Shown one piece after another: positions 36,446 to 45,329 of a stretch of 64,000 bases of DNA. The translations under genes and the position numbers were made by a program. A model generated the notes under the pieces. That model saw only the letters and a list, made by a program, of their open reading frames with translations. It was not told the DNA's origin and made no database searches. The stretch's first letter is position 1. The number at the start of each line of letters is the position of its first letter. Origin of the DNA: G963422565 sp963422565 (GTDB lineage: Bacteria > Pseudomonadota > Alphaproteobacteria > MPNO01); contig OY730228.1 in assembly GCA_963422565.1 (NCBI GenBank), forward strand, positions 2,170,001 through 2,234,000, written 5' to 3'.

Positions 36446-37336
36446 TCAGACCGCCTCAGCGCCGGAGATGATCTCGATCAGCTCGCTGGTGATCGCCGCC
36501 TGGCGGCTGCGGTTGTAGTCGAGCGTCAGTCGGTCGATCATCTCGCCCGCGTTGCGCGTCGCGTTGTCCATGGCCGCCATGCGGGCGCCCTGTTCCGAGG
36601 CCGCGTTCTCCAACAGGGCGCGAAAGATCTGCACCGACAGGTTGAGCGGCAGAAGCTCGGCCAGGATCGCGCCTTCCTCCGGCTCGAACTCGTAGACCGC
36701 GCCGGCGCCGACGGCCGGCGCTTCGTCCGGCGGCGCCTCCGGCGGGGCGAACGGGATGAGCTGCTGTACGGTCACGATCTGGCGGATCGCCGAGACGAAC
36801 CGGTTGAAGACGATGGAGCAGACGTCGAACGCGCCCTCGTCGTGGAGGCCGAGCAGCCGCTCGGCGATCCGGCCGGCGTCGTCATAGCCGAGGCGCGGCC
36901 GGCCCAGCTCGTCGATCGTATCGACGATCAGCCCGCCATGGTCGCGGACCAGCTGGGCGCGGGCCTTGCGCCCGATGCATAGAATCCTGACCTCGCGGCC
37001 TTCCTCTCGGAGCGCCCGGATCCGCGCCCGCGCCTCGCGCACGATCGACGAGTTGAAGCCGCCGCAAAGCCCCCGGTCGGAGGTGGCGACGGCGAGCAGG
37101 TGAATGTCCCGGCGGCCGGTGCCGCCGAGCAGGGTCGGCGCCTCGACGCCGGCGCCGAGGCTGGCGGCGAGCGATCCCAGCATACGCTCCATGCGCGCGG
37201 CATAGGGCCGCGCCGCTTCGGCCTGCTCCTGGGCGCGCCGCAGCTTCGCCGCGGCGACCATCTTCATCGCCGAGGTGATCTTCTGCGTCGATTTGACGCT
37301 GTTGATGCGGTTTCGAAGGTCTTTGAGGCTCGGCAT
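36446..37336 (-). CDS. atpG: ATP synthase F1 subunit gamma
   Basis: The 296-residue rotor shaft begins MPSLKDLRNRINSVKSTQKITSAMKMV in essence and ends with RQAAITSELIEIISGAEAV, the two helices that form the coiled shaft inside the alpha-beta ring. SDRGLCGGFNSSI is the usual mid-domain motif. It lies five bases after atpA. Confidence 0.97.
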   Translation of the reverse strand: MPSLKDLRNRINSVKSTQKITSAMKMVAAAKLRRAQEQAEAARPYAARMERMLGSLAASLGAGVEAPTLLGGTGRRDIHLLAVATSDRGLCGGFNSSIVREARARIRALREEGREVRILCIGRKARAQLVRDHGGLIVDTIDELGRPRLGYDDAGRIAERLLGLHDEGAFDVCSIVFNRFVSAIRQIVTVQQLIPFAPPEAPPDEAPAVGAGAVYEFEPEEGAILAELLPLNLSVQIFRALLENAASEQGARMAAMDNATRNAGEMIDRLTLDYNRSRQAAITSELIEIISGAEAV

Positions 37337-37341
37337 GTCCT

Positions 37342-38874
37342 CTAACCCGCGAACGCGCTCCGATAGGACTCGAGAACCCCCGTCAGCGACGCCCGGATGT
37401 CGTCGGACAGCTCCTGCCGGGTGCCGATCGCCGAGAGCAGGTCGGCATGGCCGCTCCGCAGCGCCGCGAGAAAGCCCTGCTCGAACCGCGACACGGCGGC
37501 GACGTCGAGGCCGTCGAGATATCCGTTGACGCCGGCGAAGATCACCGCGACCTGCTCCTCGACCGCCAGCGGGGAGAATTGCGGCTGCTTGAGGAGCTCG
37601 GTCAACCGGGCGCCGCGATTCAGCAGCCGCTGCGTCGATGCGTCGAGATCCGAGGCGAACTGGGCGAACGCCGCCATCTCTCGATACTGGGCGAGCTCGA
37701 GCTTGATCGACCCCGCGACCTGCTTCATCGCCTTGATCTGCGCCGCCGAGCCGACGCGGCTGACCGAGATGCCGACATTCACGGCCGGCCGGATACCGGC
37801 ATAGAACAGATCGGTCTCGAGGAAGATCTGACCGTCGGTGATCGAGATCACGTTGGTCGGAATATAGGCCGAGACGTCGCCCGCCTGGGTCTCGATCACC
37901 GGCAGCGCGGTCAGAGAGCCGGCGCCGTGCGCGTCGTTGAGCTTGGCCGCGCGTTCCAGCAGCCGCGAGTGGAGATAGAACACGTCTCCGGGGAACGCCT
38001 CGCGCCCCGGCGGGCGCCGCAGCAGCAGCGACATCTGCCGATAGGCGACGGCCTGCTTGGACAGGTCGTCATAGATGATCAGGGCGTGCATTCCGTTGTC
38101 GCGGAAATACTCGCCCATCGTGCAGCCGGCATAGGGGGCGAGAAACTGGAGGGGCGCCGGCTCCGAGGCGGTCGCGGCGACGACGATCGAGTAGTCGAGG
38201 GCGCCGTGCTCGGCGAGCTGCTTGACGATCTGCGCGACCGTCGATCGCTTCTGGCCGATCGCGACATAGACGCAGTAGAGCTTCTTCGACTCGTCGTCGC
38301 CGGCGTTGATCTCGCGCTGGTTGATGATGGTGTCGATCGCCACCGCCGTCTTGCCCGTCTGACGGTCGCCGATGATGAGTTCGCGCTGGCCGCGGCCGAT
38401 CGGGATCAGGCTGTCGATCGCCTTGAGCCCCGTCTGCACCGGCTCGTGGACCGACCGGCGGGGGATGATGCCCGGTGCCTTGACCTCGACCAGCCGGCGC
38501 TCGTCGGTCTCGATCGCCCCCTTTCCGTCGATCGGGTTGCCCAGCGCGTCGACCACCCGGCCGAGGAGGCCGCGCCCGACCGGGACGTCGACGATGGCGC
38601 CGGTGCGCTTGACGGTGTCGCCCTCCTTGATGCCGCTGTCGTCGCCGAAGATGACCACGCCGACATTGTCGCTCTCGAGGTTCAGCGCCATGCCGCGGAC
38701 GCCACCGGAGAATTCCACCATCTCGCCCGCCTGCACCCGGTCGAGCCCGTAGACGCGGGCGATGCCGTCGCCGACGGACAGCACCTGGCCGATCTCGGCG
38801 ATCTCCGCCTCGGTGCCGAAGCCGGCGATCTGCTCCTTGAGAATCGCCGAAATCTCAGCGGCGCGCAGGTCCAT
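37342..38874 (-). CDS. atpA: ATP synthase F1 subunit alpha
   Basis: The 510-residue non-catalytic nucleotide-binding subunit has GDRQTGKTAVAIDT as Walker A, the arginine-finger region VGISVSRVGSAAQ and the LLRRPPGREAFPGDVFYLHSRLLERA core. MDLRAAEISAILKEQI is the typical start. ATG 38874 overlaps the stop of atpH by one base (TGATG). Confidence 0.98.
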   Translation of the reverse strand: MDLRAAEISAILKEQIAGFGTEAEIAEIGQVLSVGDGIARVYGLDRVQAGEMVEFSGGVRGMALNLESDNVGVVIFGDDSGIKEGDTVKRTGAIVDVPVGRGLLGRVVDALGNPIDGKGAIETDERRLVEVKAPGIIPRRSVHEPVQTGLKAIDSLIPIGRGQRELIIGDRQTGKTAVAIDTIINQREINAGDDESKKLYCVYVAIGQKRSTVAQIVKQLAEHGALDYSIVVAATASEPAPLQFLAPYAGCTMGEYFRDNGMHALIIYDDLSKQAVAYRQMSLLLRRPPGREAFPGDVFYLHSRLLERAAKLNDAHGAGSLTALPVIETQAGDVSAYIPTNVISITDGQIFLETDLFYAGIRPAVNVGISVSRVGSAAQIKAMKQVAGSIKLELAQYREMAAFAQFASDLDASTQRLLNRGARLTELLKQPQFSPLAVEEQVAVIFAGVNGYLDGLDVAAVSRFEQGFLAALRSGHADLLSAIGTRQELSDDIRASLTGVLESYRSAFAG

Positions 38875-39434
38875 CAATCCATCCCCTTCAAGACTGTTTG
38901 CAGCTTGCGGAGCTTGGTCCGCAACGAGGAATCGACCATTCGGGAGCCGATCCTGACGACCAGCCCGCCGAGAAGCTCGGGATCGACGCGGGCCTCGACC
39001 GCCACGTTGGCGCCGACCGAACGGCGCAGCGCCGCGACGACCGCTGCCCGCTGATCGGAGGACAGCGGTCGGGCCGAGATCATCTCGGCCGTGACCTCGC
39101 CGCGCCGCCGGGCGAGCAGCGCGCCGAACGCCGCGATCATCTCGGCAAGCGCGAACAGCCTTCGGTTGGCAGCGACCACGTTGACGAAACGCCGGGTCAG
39201 CCGGCCGATCTCCGCCCGTTCCATCACCGCGTCGATTGCCCGCGCCTGGTCGCTGCGGTCGATCGCCCGGCTGCGCAGCAGCCGGGCGAGGTCCGCCGAC
39301 CCCGCGATCATCTCCTTCAGCCGCGTCAGGTCTTCGCCGACCGCGTCCAGCCCGCCCCCCTCCTCGGCCAGCTCGAACAAGGCGGCGGCGTAGCGGCCGG
39401 CGAGCGCGGACGCGCCTATCGGTTCTGCTGTCAA
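38874..39434 (-). CDS. atpH: ATP synthase F1 subunit delta
   Basis: The 186-residue stator subunit links F1 to the b subunits. SALAGRYAAALFELAEE is the conserved N-terminal helix, VNVVAANRRLFALAEMI the middle, and DPELLGGLVVRIGSRMVDSSLRTKL the C-terminal signature. No ATG fits; TTG 39434 gives the normal length and has AGGA about ten bases upstream. The frame stays open to 39725, but that part is not protein-like. It heads the atpHAGDC operon; F0 genes are elsewhere, as usual in alphaproteobacteria. Confidence 0.93.
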   Translation of the reverse strand: MTAEPIGASALAGRYAAALFELAEEGGGLDAVGEDLTRLKEMIAGSADLARLLRSRAIDRSDQARAIDAVMERAEIGRLTRRFVNVVAANRRLFALAEMIAAFGALLARRRGEVTAEMISARPLSSDQRAAVVAALRRSVGANVAVEARVDPELLGGLVVRIGSRMVDSSLRTKLRKLQTVLKGMD

Positions 39435-39553
39435 CTGGGCTAGTTCCTGACCTGTCTGGGCGGCGACCCGAAGCTCTCTGGCGACCTCTTGGGAACAAAG
39501 AGAGATCGAAGAAGCCGCCCGGCCCGGGAGGACGCCGGCCGCGGCTGCAAGGC

Positions 39554-39582
39554 TGAATATCACAACCGTGTCGGCGTTGCAA
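39554..39582 (-). promoter_or_regulatory. Weak candidate sigma-70-type promoter for the atp operon
   Basis: On the minus strand TTGCAA (39582-39577) and TATTCA (39559-39554) are 17 bases apart, about 120 bases before the atpH start. Matches to consensus are partial (4/6 and 3/6), so this is only a suggestion. Confidence 0.25.
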
Positions 39583-39704
39583 CCCGGCCCCCTCCGTTTG
39601 CAGCGACTCTCATCTTGGCATCCTGGCAGGCGGCTTCCGGCTTGCCGGTCGCGGTCCCCGAAACAAGAACTGCCGGGATGGGTTGCCGCGCCCGGCCCGT
39701 CCTT

Positions 39705-39743
39705 CCCATCATCGGGGCCCATCATCGGGGCCCATCATCGGGG
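39705..39743. repeat. Three tandem copies of a 13-bp unit
   Basis: CCCATCATCGGGG is repeated perfectly three times at 39705-39717, 39718-39730 and 39731-39743. It lies in the 476-base non-coding stretch 39435-39910 between atpH and the oligopeptidase gene, about 270 bases upstream of atpH. Each unit is itself partly palindromic (CCC...GGGG ends). Apart from this repeat and the weak promoter candidate, that stretch holds no supported feature. Confidence 0.9.
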
Positions 39744-39910
39744 CCGGAGAAGGGTTCGGGGCAGGATCCGCCGATGCGCATCGCCCGCTACCTTGTCGAT
39801 CTGGCGGTCTGTCTGGACCGTCTGTGCCGGATCCCCCTGCCGCGGGCGGCCGCGCCGCCGACCGCCCGCGGCGATGGCGCTGTTCGCGGTCGCCGCCTGA
39901 ACGGCCGCGC

Positions 39911-42013
39911 TCAGGATCCGCCGGCGGGGTGGGCCTCCGCGAGGCCCAACGCCATCAGGGCGAAGGCATAGACCCTCGCCACCTCTTCGAGCCTGCGGAA
40001 GCGTCCCGATGCGCCGCCATGGCCGGCCTCCATATTGGTGTGCAGCAGCAGCGGCCGGGCATCGGTCTTGAGCGCCCGCAGCCGGGCGACCCATTTGGCG
40101 GGCTCCCAGTAGGTGACGCGCGGATCGGCGAGCCCGGCGGTGGCGAGGATCGCCGGGTAGTCGCGGGCGGCGATGTTCTCGTAGGGCGCATAGGCGCGGA
40201 TGGTCCGCCAGGCCTCTGCATCTTCGATCGGGTTGCCCCATTCCGGCCATTCCGGCGGCGTCAACGGCAGGTCGGGATCGCACATGGTGTTGAGCACGTC
40301 GACGAACGGAACCTCGGCGAGGATCGCCGCATAGAGGTCGGGGCGCTGGTTGGCGACGGCGCCCATCAGCATGCCGCCGGCGCTGCCGCCATGGGCCGCG
40401 ATCCGCCCCTTGCGGGCATAGCCCAGCGCCGCGAGGCGGTCGGCGGCGGCGTTGAAGTCGGCGAAGCTGTTGGTCTTTCGCCCGAGCTTTCCGTCGAGAT
40501 ACCAGCCACGGCCGCAATCGGCGCCGCCCCTTATGTGGGCGATGGCGTAGAGGACGCCGCGGTCGACCAGGCTCAGCCGATTGGTCGAGAAGGCGGCCGG
40601 CACGCTGTGGCCGTAGGCGCCGTAGCCGTACAGGAGGAGCGGCGCCCCGCCGTCGAGCGGCGTCCCGCGCCGGTAGAGCAGAGAGACCGGGATCTGCGCG
40701 CCGTCATGGCCGATGGCGGTGATCCTGCGGCTCTCGTAGTCGGCCGGGTCGTGGCCGGCCGGCACCTCGCGGGTCTTGCGCAGCATCCGGGCGCGCGTCC
40801 GCATGTCGTAGTCGAAGACCTGCTCCGGCGTCGTCATCGAGCTGTAGGAGAAGCGGAGCCGCGGGCTCGCGAACTCCAGCCCCGGGACCAGCCGGAGGTC
40901 GTAGGCTTCCCCGTCGAAGACGATCTCGTGCGCCGCGCCGTCGGCGAGCCGGGTGACCGCGATGGAAGGCAGGCCGCTGCGCCGCTCCAGCCGCACGAGA
41001 TGGTCGGCGAAGACCAGCATCCCGACGATATGGCGGCCCCGCCGGTGGGCGAGCCAATCCCGCCATCGTCCGTGGCCGGGATCGGCGAGGGGCGCCTCGG
41101 CGATCCTGAAATCGACCGCGCCGCCGTCGTTGGCGAGGATGAAGAGGCGGTCCCCGTGATCGGCGACCCGGTATTCGACGCCGGTCCTGCGCGCCGCCAC
41201 CAAGCTGGCCGCGGCATCGGGCGCGTCGGCGTCGAGCAGCCATGCCTCGGAGGTCTCGTGGTCGTGCGCGGTGACGATCGCGAAGCGCCCGCTCGCCGAT
41301 TTCTCGAGATCGACAAAAAAACCCGGGTCCGCCTCTTCGTAGACCAGCGCATCCGCCGCAGGATCGGTCCCGACGATATGGCGGCGGACCCGGCAAGGCC
41401 GGTGGTTGTCGTCGATCTCGGTATAGAAGACCGTCCGCCCGTCATTGGCCCAGACCGGTTCGCCGGTCGCGTCGGCGAGCGGGCCGTCCACGACCTCGTC
41501 GGTCTCGATGTCGCGGACGAACAGGTCGTAGCGCTCCGAGCCGGTGCGGTCGAGGCTGTAGGCAAGCAGCCGATGGTCCGGGCCGTGCCGGCAGGCGCCG
41601 ACGCGGAAATAGGGGTGTCCCTCCGCCTCGCGGTTGCCATCGAGCAGCACCCGGAACTCGTCGCTCGCCGCGGTCGGCGCCCGGCAGAACAGCGGGTGCT
41701 CGCCGCCCGGCGCGTAGCGCACGCTGTAGCACCATGGCCCGTCGGGCACCGGCACCGTCGAGTCGTTCTCCTTGATCCGCCCCCGCATCTCCGCATACAG
41801 CCTGCGGCGGAGCGGTCCGACCGGCGCCAGCATCGCCTCGGCATAGGCGTTCTCGGCCTCGAGATAAGCGCGGATTTCGGGGTCGAGCGCGGCCGGGTCG
41901 CGCATCACGCGCTGCCAGTTCTCGTCCCTGAGCCAGGCATAGGGATCGCTGCGGTCGATGCCGTGCAGGGTCGACACGCGCGGTCGTTCCGCGGCGCGGG
42001 GCGGTACGGGCAT
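39911..42013 (-). CDS. ptrB: Oligopeptidase B-type S9 prolyl oligopeptidase
   Basis: The 700-residue serine peptidase cuts small peptides, usually after basic residues. It has an N-terminal leader typical of the family (HGIDRSDPYAWLRDENW), a seven-bladed propeller (~75-400) and an alpha/beta hydrolase domain with the nucleophile in HGGSAGGMLMG, the aspartate in ATAGLADPRVTYWEP and the histidine in MEAGHGGASG. YGYGAYGHS and HIRGGADCGRGWY are standard. ATG 42013 follows GAGGACGAGGAG. There is no signal peptide, so it is cytoplasmic. It is divergent from ispG. Confidence 0.93.
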   Translation of the reverse strand: MPVPPRAAERPRVSTLHGIDRSDPYAWLRDENWQRVMRDPAALDPEIRAYLEAENAYAEAMLAPVGPLRRRLYAEMRGRIKENDSTVPVPDGPWCYSVRYAPGGEHPLFCRAPTAASDEFRVLLDGNREAEGHPYFRVGACRHGPDHRLLAYSLDRTGSERYDLFVRDIETDEVVDGPLADATGEPVWANDGRTVFYTEIDDNHRPCRVRRHIVGTDPAADALVYEEADPGFFVDLEKSASGRFAIVTAHDHETSEAWLLDADAPDAAASLVAARRTGVEYRVADHGDRLFILANDGGAVDFRIAEAPLADPGHGRWRDWLAHRRGRHIVGMLVFADHLVRLERRSGLPSIAVTRLADGAAHEIVFDGEAYDLRLVPGLEFASPRLRFSYSSMTTPEQVFDYDMRTRARMLRKTREVPAGHDPADYESRRITAIGHDGAQIPVSLLYRRGTPLDGGAPLLLYGYGAYGHSVPAAFSTNRLSLVDRGVLYAIAHIRGGADCGRGWYLDGKLGRKTNSFADFNAAADRLAALGYARKGRIAAHGGSAGGMLMGAVANQRPDLYAAILAEVPFVDVLNTMCDPDLPLTPPEWPEWGNPIEDAEAWRTIRAYAPYENIAARDYPAILATAGLADPRVTYWEPAKWVARLRALKTDARPLLLHTNMEAGHGGASGRFRRLEEVARVYAFALMALGLAEAHPAGGS

Positions 42014-42157
42014 CCGGATCTCCTCGTCCTCGGGCGGCGGCGGCGGCAGACTTATCAGAATTCGCGGCAAGACGGGACGGCGGGCGCTTGACCGCGGGCG
42101 CGTCGGCGGGTCAATGTCCCGCACCGCCTCCTCCACCCGATCGGGAGACCGGGGCCC

Positions 42158-43390
42158 ATGTCCCAGCGCGCAGCGCCTCTCGCCCGGCGCCCGGCGGTTC
42201 CGGTGCGCGTCGGCGGCGTCGCGATCGGCGGCGGTGCGCCGATCGTCGTCCAGTCGATGACCGACACCGACACCGCCGATGTCGCGGCGACCGCGGACCA
42301 GGCCGCGGCGCTCGCGCGGGCGGGTTCGGAGATCGTCCGGGTGACCGTCGACCGGGCGGAGGCGGCCGATGCCGTCCCGCGCATCCGCGACCGGCTGATG
42401 GCTCTGAATGCGGACGTCCCGCTGGTCGGCGACTTCCACTATATCGGCCACAAGCTGCTCGCCGATCATCCGGGCTGCGCCGAGGCGCTGGCCAAGTACC
42501 GGATCAACCCCGGCAATGTCGGCTTCCGGGCCAAGCGCGACATCCGGTTCTCGGCGATGATCGAGACCGCCCTCGAATACGGCAAGCCGGTGCGCATCGG
42601 GGTCAACTGGGGGAGCCTGGACCGCGAGCTGCTCGTCGAGATGATGGACGCCAACGCCCGCAGCGCCCGGCCGAAAGACTCGGCCGAGATCACCCGCGAG
42701 GCGGTCATCGCCTCCGCGCTGGGTAGCGCCGAACGCGCGCGGGCGCTCGGGATGGGCGCCGACAAGATCGTGCTCTCCTGCAAGGTCTCGGACGTGCAGA
42801 ATCTTATCGCCGTCTACCGCGGCCTCGCGCGGCGCTGCGATTATGCGCTGCATCTCGGGCTCACCGAGGCCGGGATGGGCAGCAAGGGGATCGTCGCCTC
42901 CACCGCGGCGCTCGCGGTGCTGCTCCAGGAGGGGATCGGCGACACCGTCCGCATCTCGCTCACCCCCGAGCCGGGCGGCGCGCGCAGCGCCGAGGTGGTC
43001 GTCGCCCAGGAGATATTGCAGACCATGGGGCTCAGGTCCTTCCTGCCCATGGTCACCGCCTGTCCGGGGTGCGGGCGGACGACCAGCACGCTGTTCCAGC
43101 GGCTCGCCGCGCGGATCCAGGGCCATCTGCGCGACAAGATGCCCGCATGGCAGGCGGAATATCGCGGGGTCGAGGAGATGACGGTGGCGGTGATGGGCTG
43201 CATCGTCAACGGCCCGGGCGAGAGCAGGCACGCCAATATCGGCATCAGCCTTCCCGGGACCGGCGAGGCGCCGGCGGCCCCGGTCTTCGTCGACGGCAGG
43301 AAGACGGTGACGCTGCGCGGCCCCGCGATCGCCGAGGAGTTCGAGGCCCTGGTCGACGGCTATGTCGCCGCCAACTATCCGAGGCGGTGA
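42158..43390 (+). CDS. ispG: 4-hydroxy-3-methylbut-2-en-1-yl diphosphate synthase
   Basis: The 410-residue iron-sulfur enzyme performs the penultimate step of the MEP isoprenoid pathway. VRVGGVAIGGGAPIVVQSMT is the start of the TIM barrel; YRINPGNVG and VNWGSLDRELL bind substrate; the cluster ligands are in CPGCGRT and GCIVNGPGE. The inserted segment found in plant forms is absent. It is divergently arranged from oligopeptidase B with 144 bases between. Confidence 0.96.
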   Translation: MSQRAAPLARRPAVPVRVGGVAIGGGAPIVVQSMTDTDTADVAATADQAAALARAGSEIVRVTVDRAEAADAVPRIRDRLMALNADVPLVGDFHYIGHKLLADHPGCAEALAKYRINPGNVGFRAKRDIRFSAMIETALEYGKPVRIGVNWGSLDRELLVEMMDANARSARPKDSAEITREAVIASALGSAERARALGMGADKIVLSCKVSDVQNLIAVYRGLARRCDYALHLGLTEAGMGSKGIVASTAALAVLLQEGIGDTVRISLTPEPGGARSAEVVVAQEILQTMGLRSFLPMVTACPGCGRTTSTLFQRLAARIQGHLRDKMPAWQAEYRGVEEMTVAVMGCIVNGPGESRHANIGISLPGTGEAPAAPVFVDGRKTVTLRGPAIAEEFEALVDGYVAANYPRR

Positions 43391-43610
43391 CGCGGCACCG
43401 GCCGACCGGGTTCGGGGGTGAGCGAGACGCGGGCCTTGAATTGGGGTGGGGGTCTCCGAGATGGTCGGTGCGAACGAGCGGCCGAAGGAGGCCCCCGATG
43501 CAGGTACGAGGCCCGCCCCGTCAGCTTACACGAGGGGCGGCCCTGTCGCCCCGACCGAAGATGCGTTAGATTGCCTTGATCGGCGCCCATATCGGTCATC
43601 GGGAGGCGGC

Positions 43611-44003
43611 ATGCGCGAGGAAATCCGACTGCCGCAGTTCGGGCCGCCGATCAGCCACTACACCGAGGCGGTCCGGTTCGGCGATCTGCTCTTCGTCTCG
43701 GGCCTCGTCGCCTGGGATGCGGAGCATCGGGCGATCGCGCCGGGCGATGCGGTCGCGCAAACACGGCGGATCTTCGCCGATCTCCGCACCATCCTCGCCG
43801 AGGTCGGCTGCGGCTTCGAAGACGTCCTCAAGGTCAACATCTATCTCACCGACATCGACGACCGTGCGCGCATCGACCCGGTCCGCCAGGAGATATTCCG
43901 CGACACCCGGCCCGCCAGCACGCTGGTCGAGGTCGCCGCGCTGGTGCACCCGGACCTGTGCGTCGAGATCGAATGCGTGGCCGGCATTCCCGCCAAGCCA
44001 TGA
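43611..44003 (+). CDS. RidA family protein
   Basis: The 130-residue protein matches the RidA/YjgF/UK114 family of imine/enamine deaminases: FGDLLFVSGLVAWD, VGCGFEDVLKVNIYLTDIDD, and FRDTRPASTLVEVAALVHPDLCVEIECVA. The arginine (DTRPAS) and the glutamate (IECVA) at the active site are present. GGGAGG precedes ATG 43611. Its stop overlaps the start of a cytochrome P450 gene by ATGA, so the two are probably translated together and may act on the same substrate. The 220-base gap before it shows nothing firm. Confidence 0.9.
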   Translation: MREEIRLPQFGPPISHYTEAVRFGDLLFVSGLVAWDAEHRAIAPGDAVAQTRRIFADLRTILAEVGCGFEDVLKVNIYLTDIDDRARIDPVRQEIFRDTRPASTLVEVAALVHPDLCVEIECVAGIPAKP

Positions 44004-45271
44004 AGACGGCATCGGGACCGCCCGCCGGGCCGGGCGGGCGTTCGGCCCCGGAAACCGGGGCGGCGTCCGCTGCCGCGCTCGCCGAGGGCTTCGACCTGGG
44101 CCGGCTGACGCGGGCGTTCCTCGACGATCCCTACCCGACCTATCGCGCGCTCCGCGAGCTCGACCCGGTGCGCAGGATGGCGGACGGGTCGGTGTTCCTG
44201 ACCCGCTACGAAGACATCCTCGCGGTCTATCGGGATGCCCGCCGCTTCTCCTCGGACAAGCAAATCGAGTTCGCGCCGACCATGGGGGACAGCCCACTCT
44301 ACGAGCACCACACGACGAGCCTGGTATTCAACGATGCACCCTACCACACGCGGGTGCGCAAACGCCTCCAGCCCGCTTTCACGCCGCGCGCCCTCCGTGC
44401 GCTGCGGCCGCGGGTCGAGAGGCTGGTCGAGTCGCTCCTCGACAGGGCGGAGGACGCCGGGTCGTTCGACCTGATCGCCGACTTCGCCGCCGCGCTTCCC
44501 GTCGAGCTGATCGGCGACATGCTGGGGGTACCGAAGGCGGAGCGGGGGCCGCTGCGCGGCTGGTCGCTCGCGATCCTGAGCGGGTTGGAGCCCGTCCTGA
44601 CCGACGCCCGGCGCGAAGCGGGATCGCGCGCCGTCGAGGAGTTCAAGGACTATCTGCGCGCCCTGACGGCGCGGCGGCGAGGCGGCGGCGGCGATGCCGA
44701 GGTGCTGAGCAAGCTGATCGGCCCCGACGCCGACGGCGACGAGCTCGCGGAGCTCGAGTTGCTCCACAACTGCATCTTCCTCCTGAACGCCGGGCACGAG
44801 ACCACCACCAACCTGATCGGCAACGGCGTCGAGGCGCTGCTGCGGTTCCCGGACGAGCATCGGCGGCTGATCCGCGACCCGTCCCTCATCGCCACCGCGG
44901 TCGAAGAGTTCCTCCGCTTCGAGAGCTCCAACCAGATCGGCAACCGCCTCCTCACCCAACCCGCCCGGATCGGCGGGGCGGCGCTCCAGGCGGGGACCTA
45001 TGTCCATATCGGGATCGGTGCGGCCAACCGGGACCCGGGGGAGTTTCCCGATCCGGACCGGCTCGATCTCGCGCGCGCGCCCAACCGGCATCTCGCCTTC
45101 GGCGCCGGAGTCCATGCCTGCGCCGGCATGTCGCTCGCCCGCATGGAGGGGCAGGTCGCGATCGGCGGGCTGGTCGCCCGCTTCCCCAGACTCGCCCTGG
45201 CCGGGGCGCCCGAACGCGGCGGACGCGCGCGGTTTCGCGGCTTCACCAGGCTTCTCGTTTCAGTAGATTAG
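44000..45271 (+). CDS. Cytochrome P450
   Basis: The 423-residue soluble P450 has the oxygen-binding I helix LNAGHETTTN (~265-274), an ExxR in EEFLRFES, and the heme loop FGAGVHACAG with the ligand at C374. It also shows DAPYHTRVRKRLQPAFTPRAL, the usual C-helix region. No ferredoxin or reductase gene adjoins, so electrons must come from elsewhere. It is coupled to a RidA-type gene upstream. The substrate class is not recognisable from sequence. Confidence 0.93.
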   Translation: MKTASGPPAGPGGRSAPETGAASAAALAEGFDLGRLTRAFLDDPYPTYRALRELDPVRRMADGSVFLTRYEDILAVYRDARRFSSDKQIEFAPTMGDSPLYEHHTTSLVFNDAPYHTRVRKRLQPAFTPRALRALRPRVERLVESLLDRAEDAGSFDLIADFAAALPVELIGDMLGVPKAERGPLRGWSLAILSGLEPVLTDARREAGSRAVEEFKDYLRALTARRRGGGGDAEVLSKLIGPDADGDELAELELLHNCIFLLNAGHETTTNLIGNGVEALLRFPDEHRRLIRDPSLIATAVEEFLRFESSNQIGNRLLTQPARIGGAALQAGTYVHIGIGAANRDPGEFPDPDRLDLARAPNRHLAFGAGVHACAGMSLARMEGQVAIGGLVARFPRLALAGAPERGGRARFRGFTRLLVSVD

Positions 45272-45329
45272 ACGCGTAACGACAGCCGAGGTCCGGCCCG
45301 GCCGGCCGGCGAGGACGGGAGCGGGACCA

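Noticed and set aside
39435..39725. Upstream extension of atpH to ATG 39725
   Set aside because: The added residues are not protein-like and include the 13-bp repeats. The family start fits TTG 39434.
42014..43231. N-terminal extension of oligopeptidase B to over 1100 residues
   Set aside because: That part is antisense to ispG. A good ribosome site and family start lie at ATG 42013.
43391..43610. Possible terminator after ispG (GC arms around 43529-43550)
   Set aside because: The stem is only about six perfect pairs with no T run, too weak in DNA of this composition.
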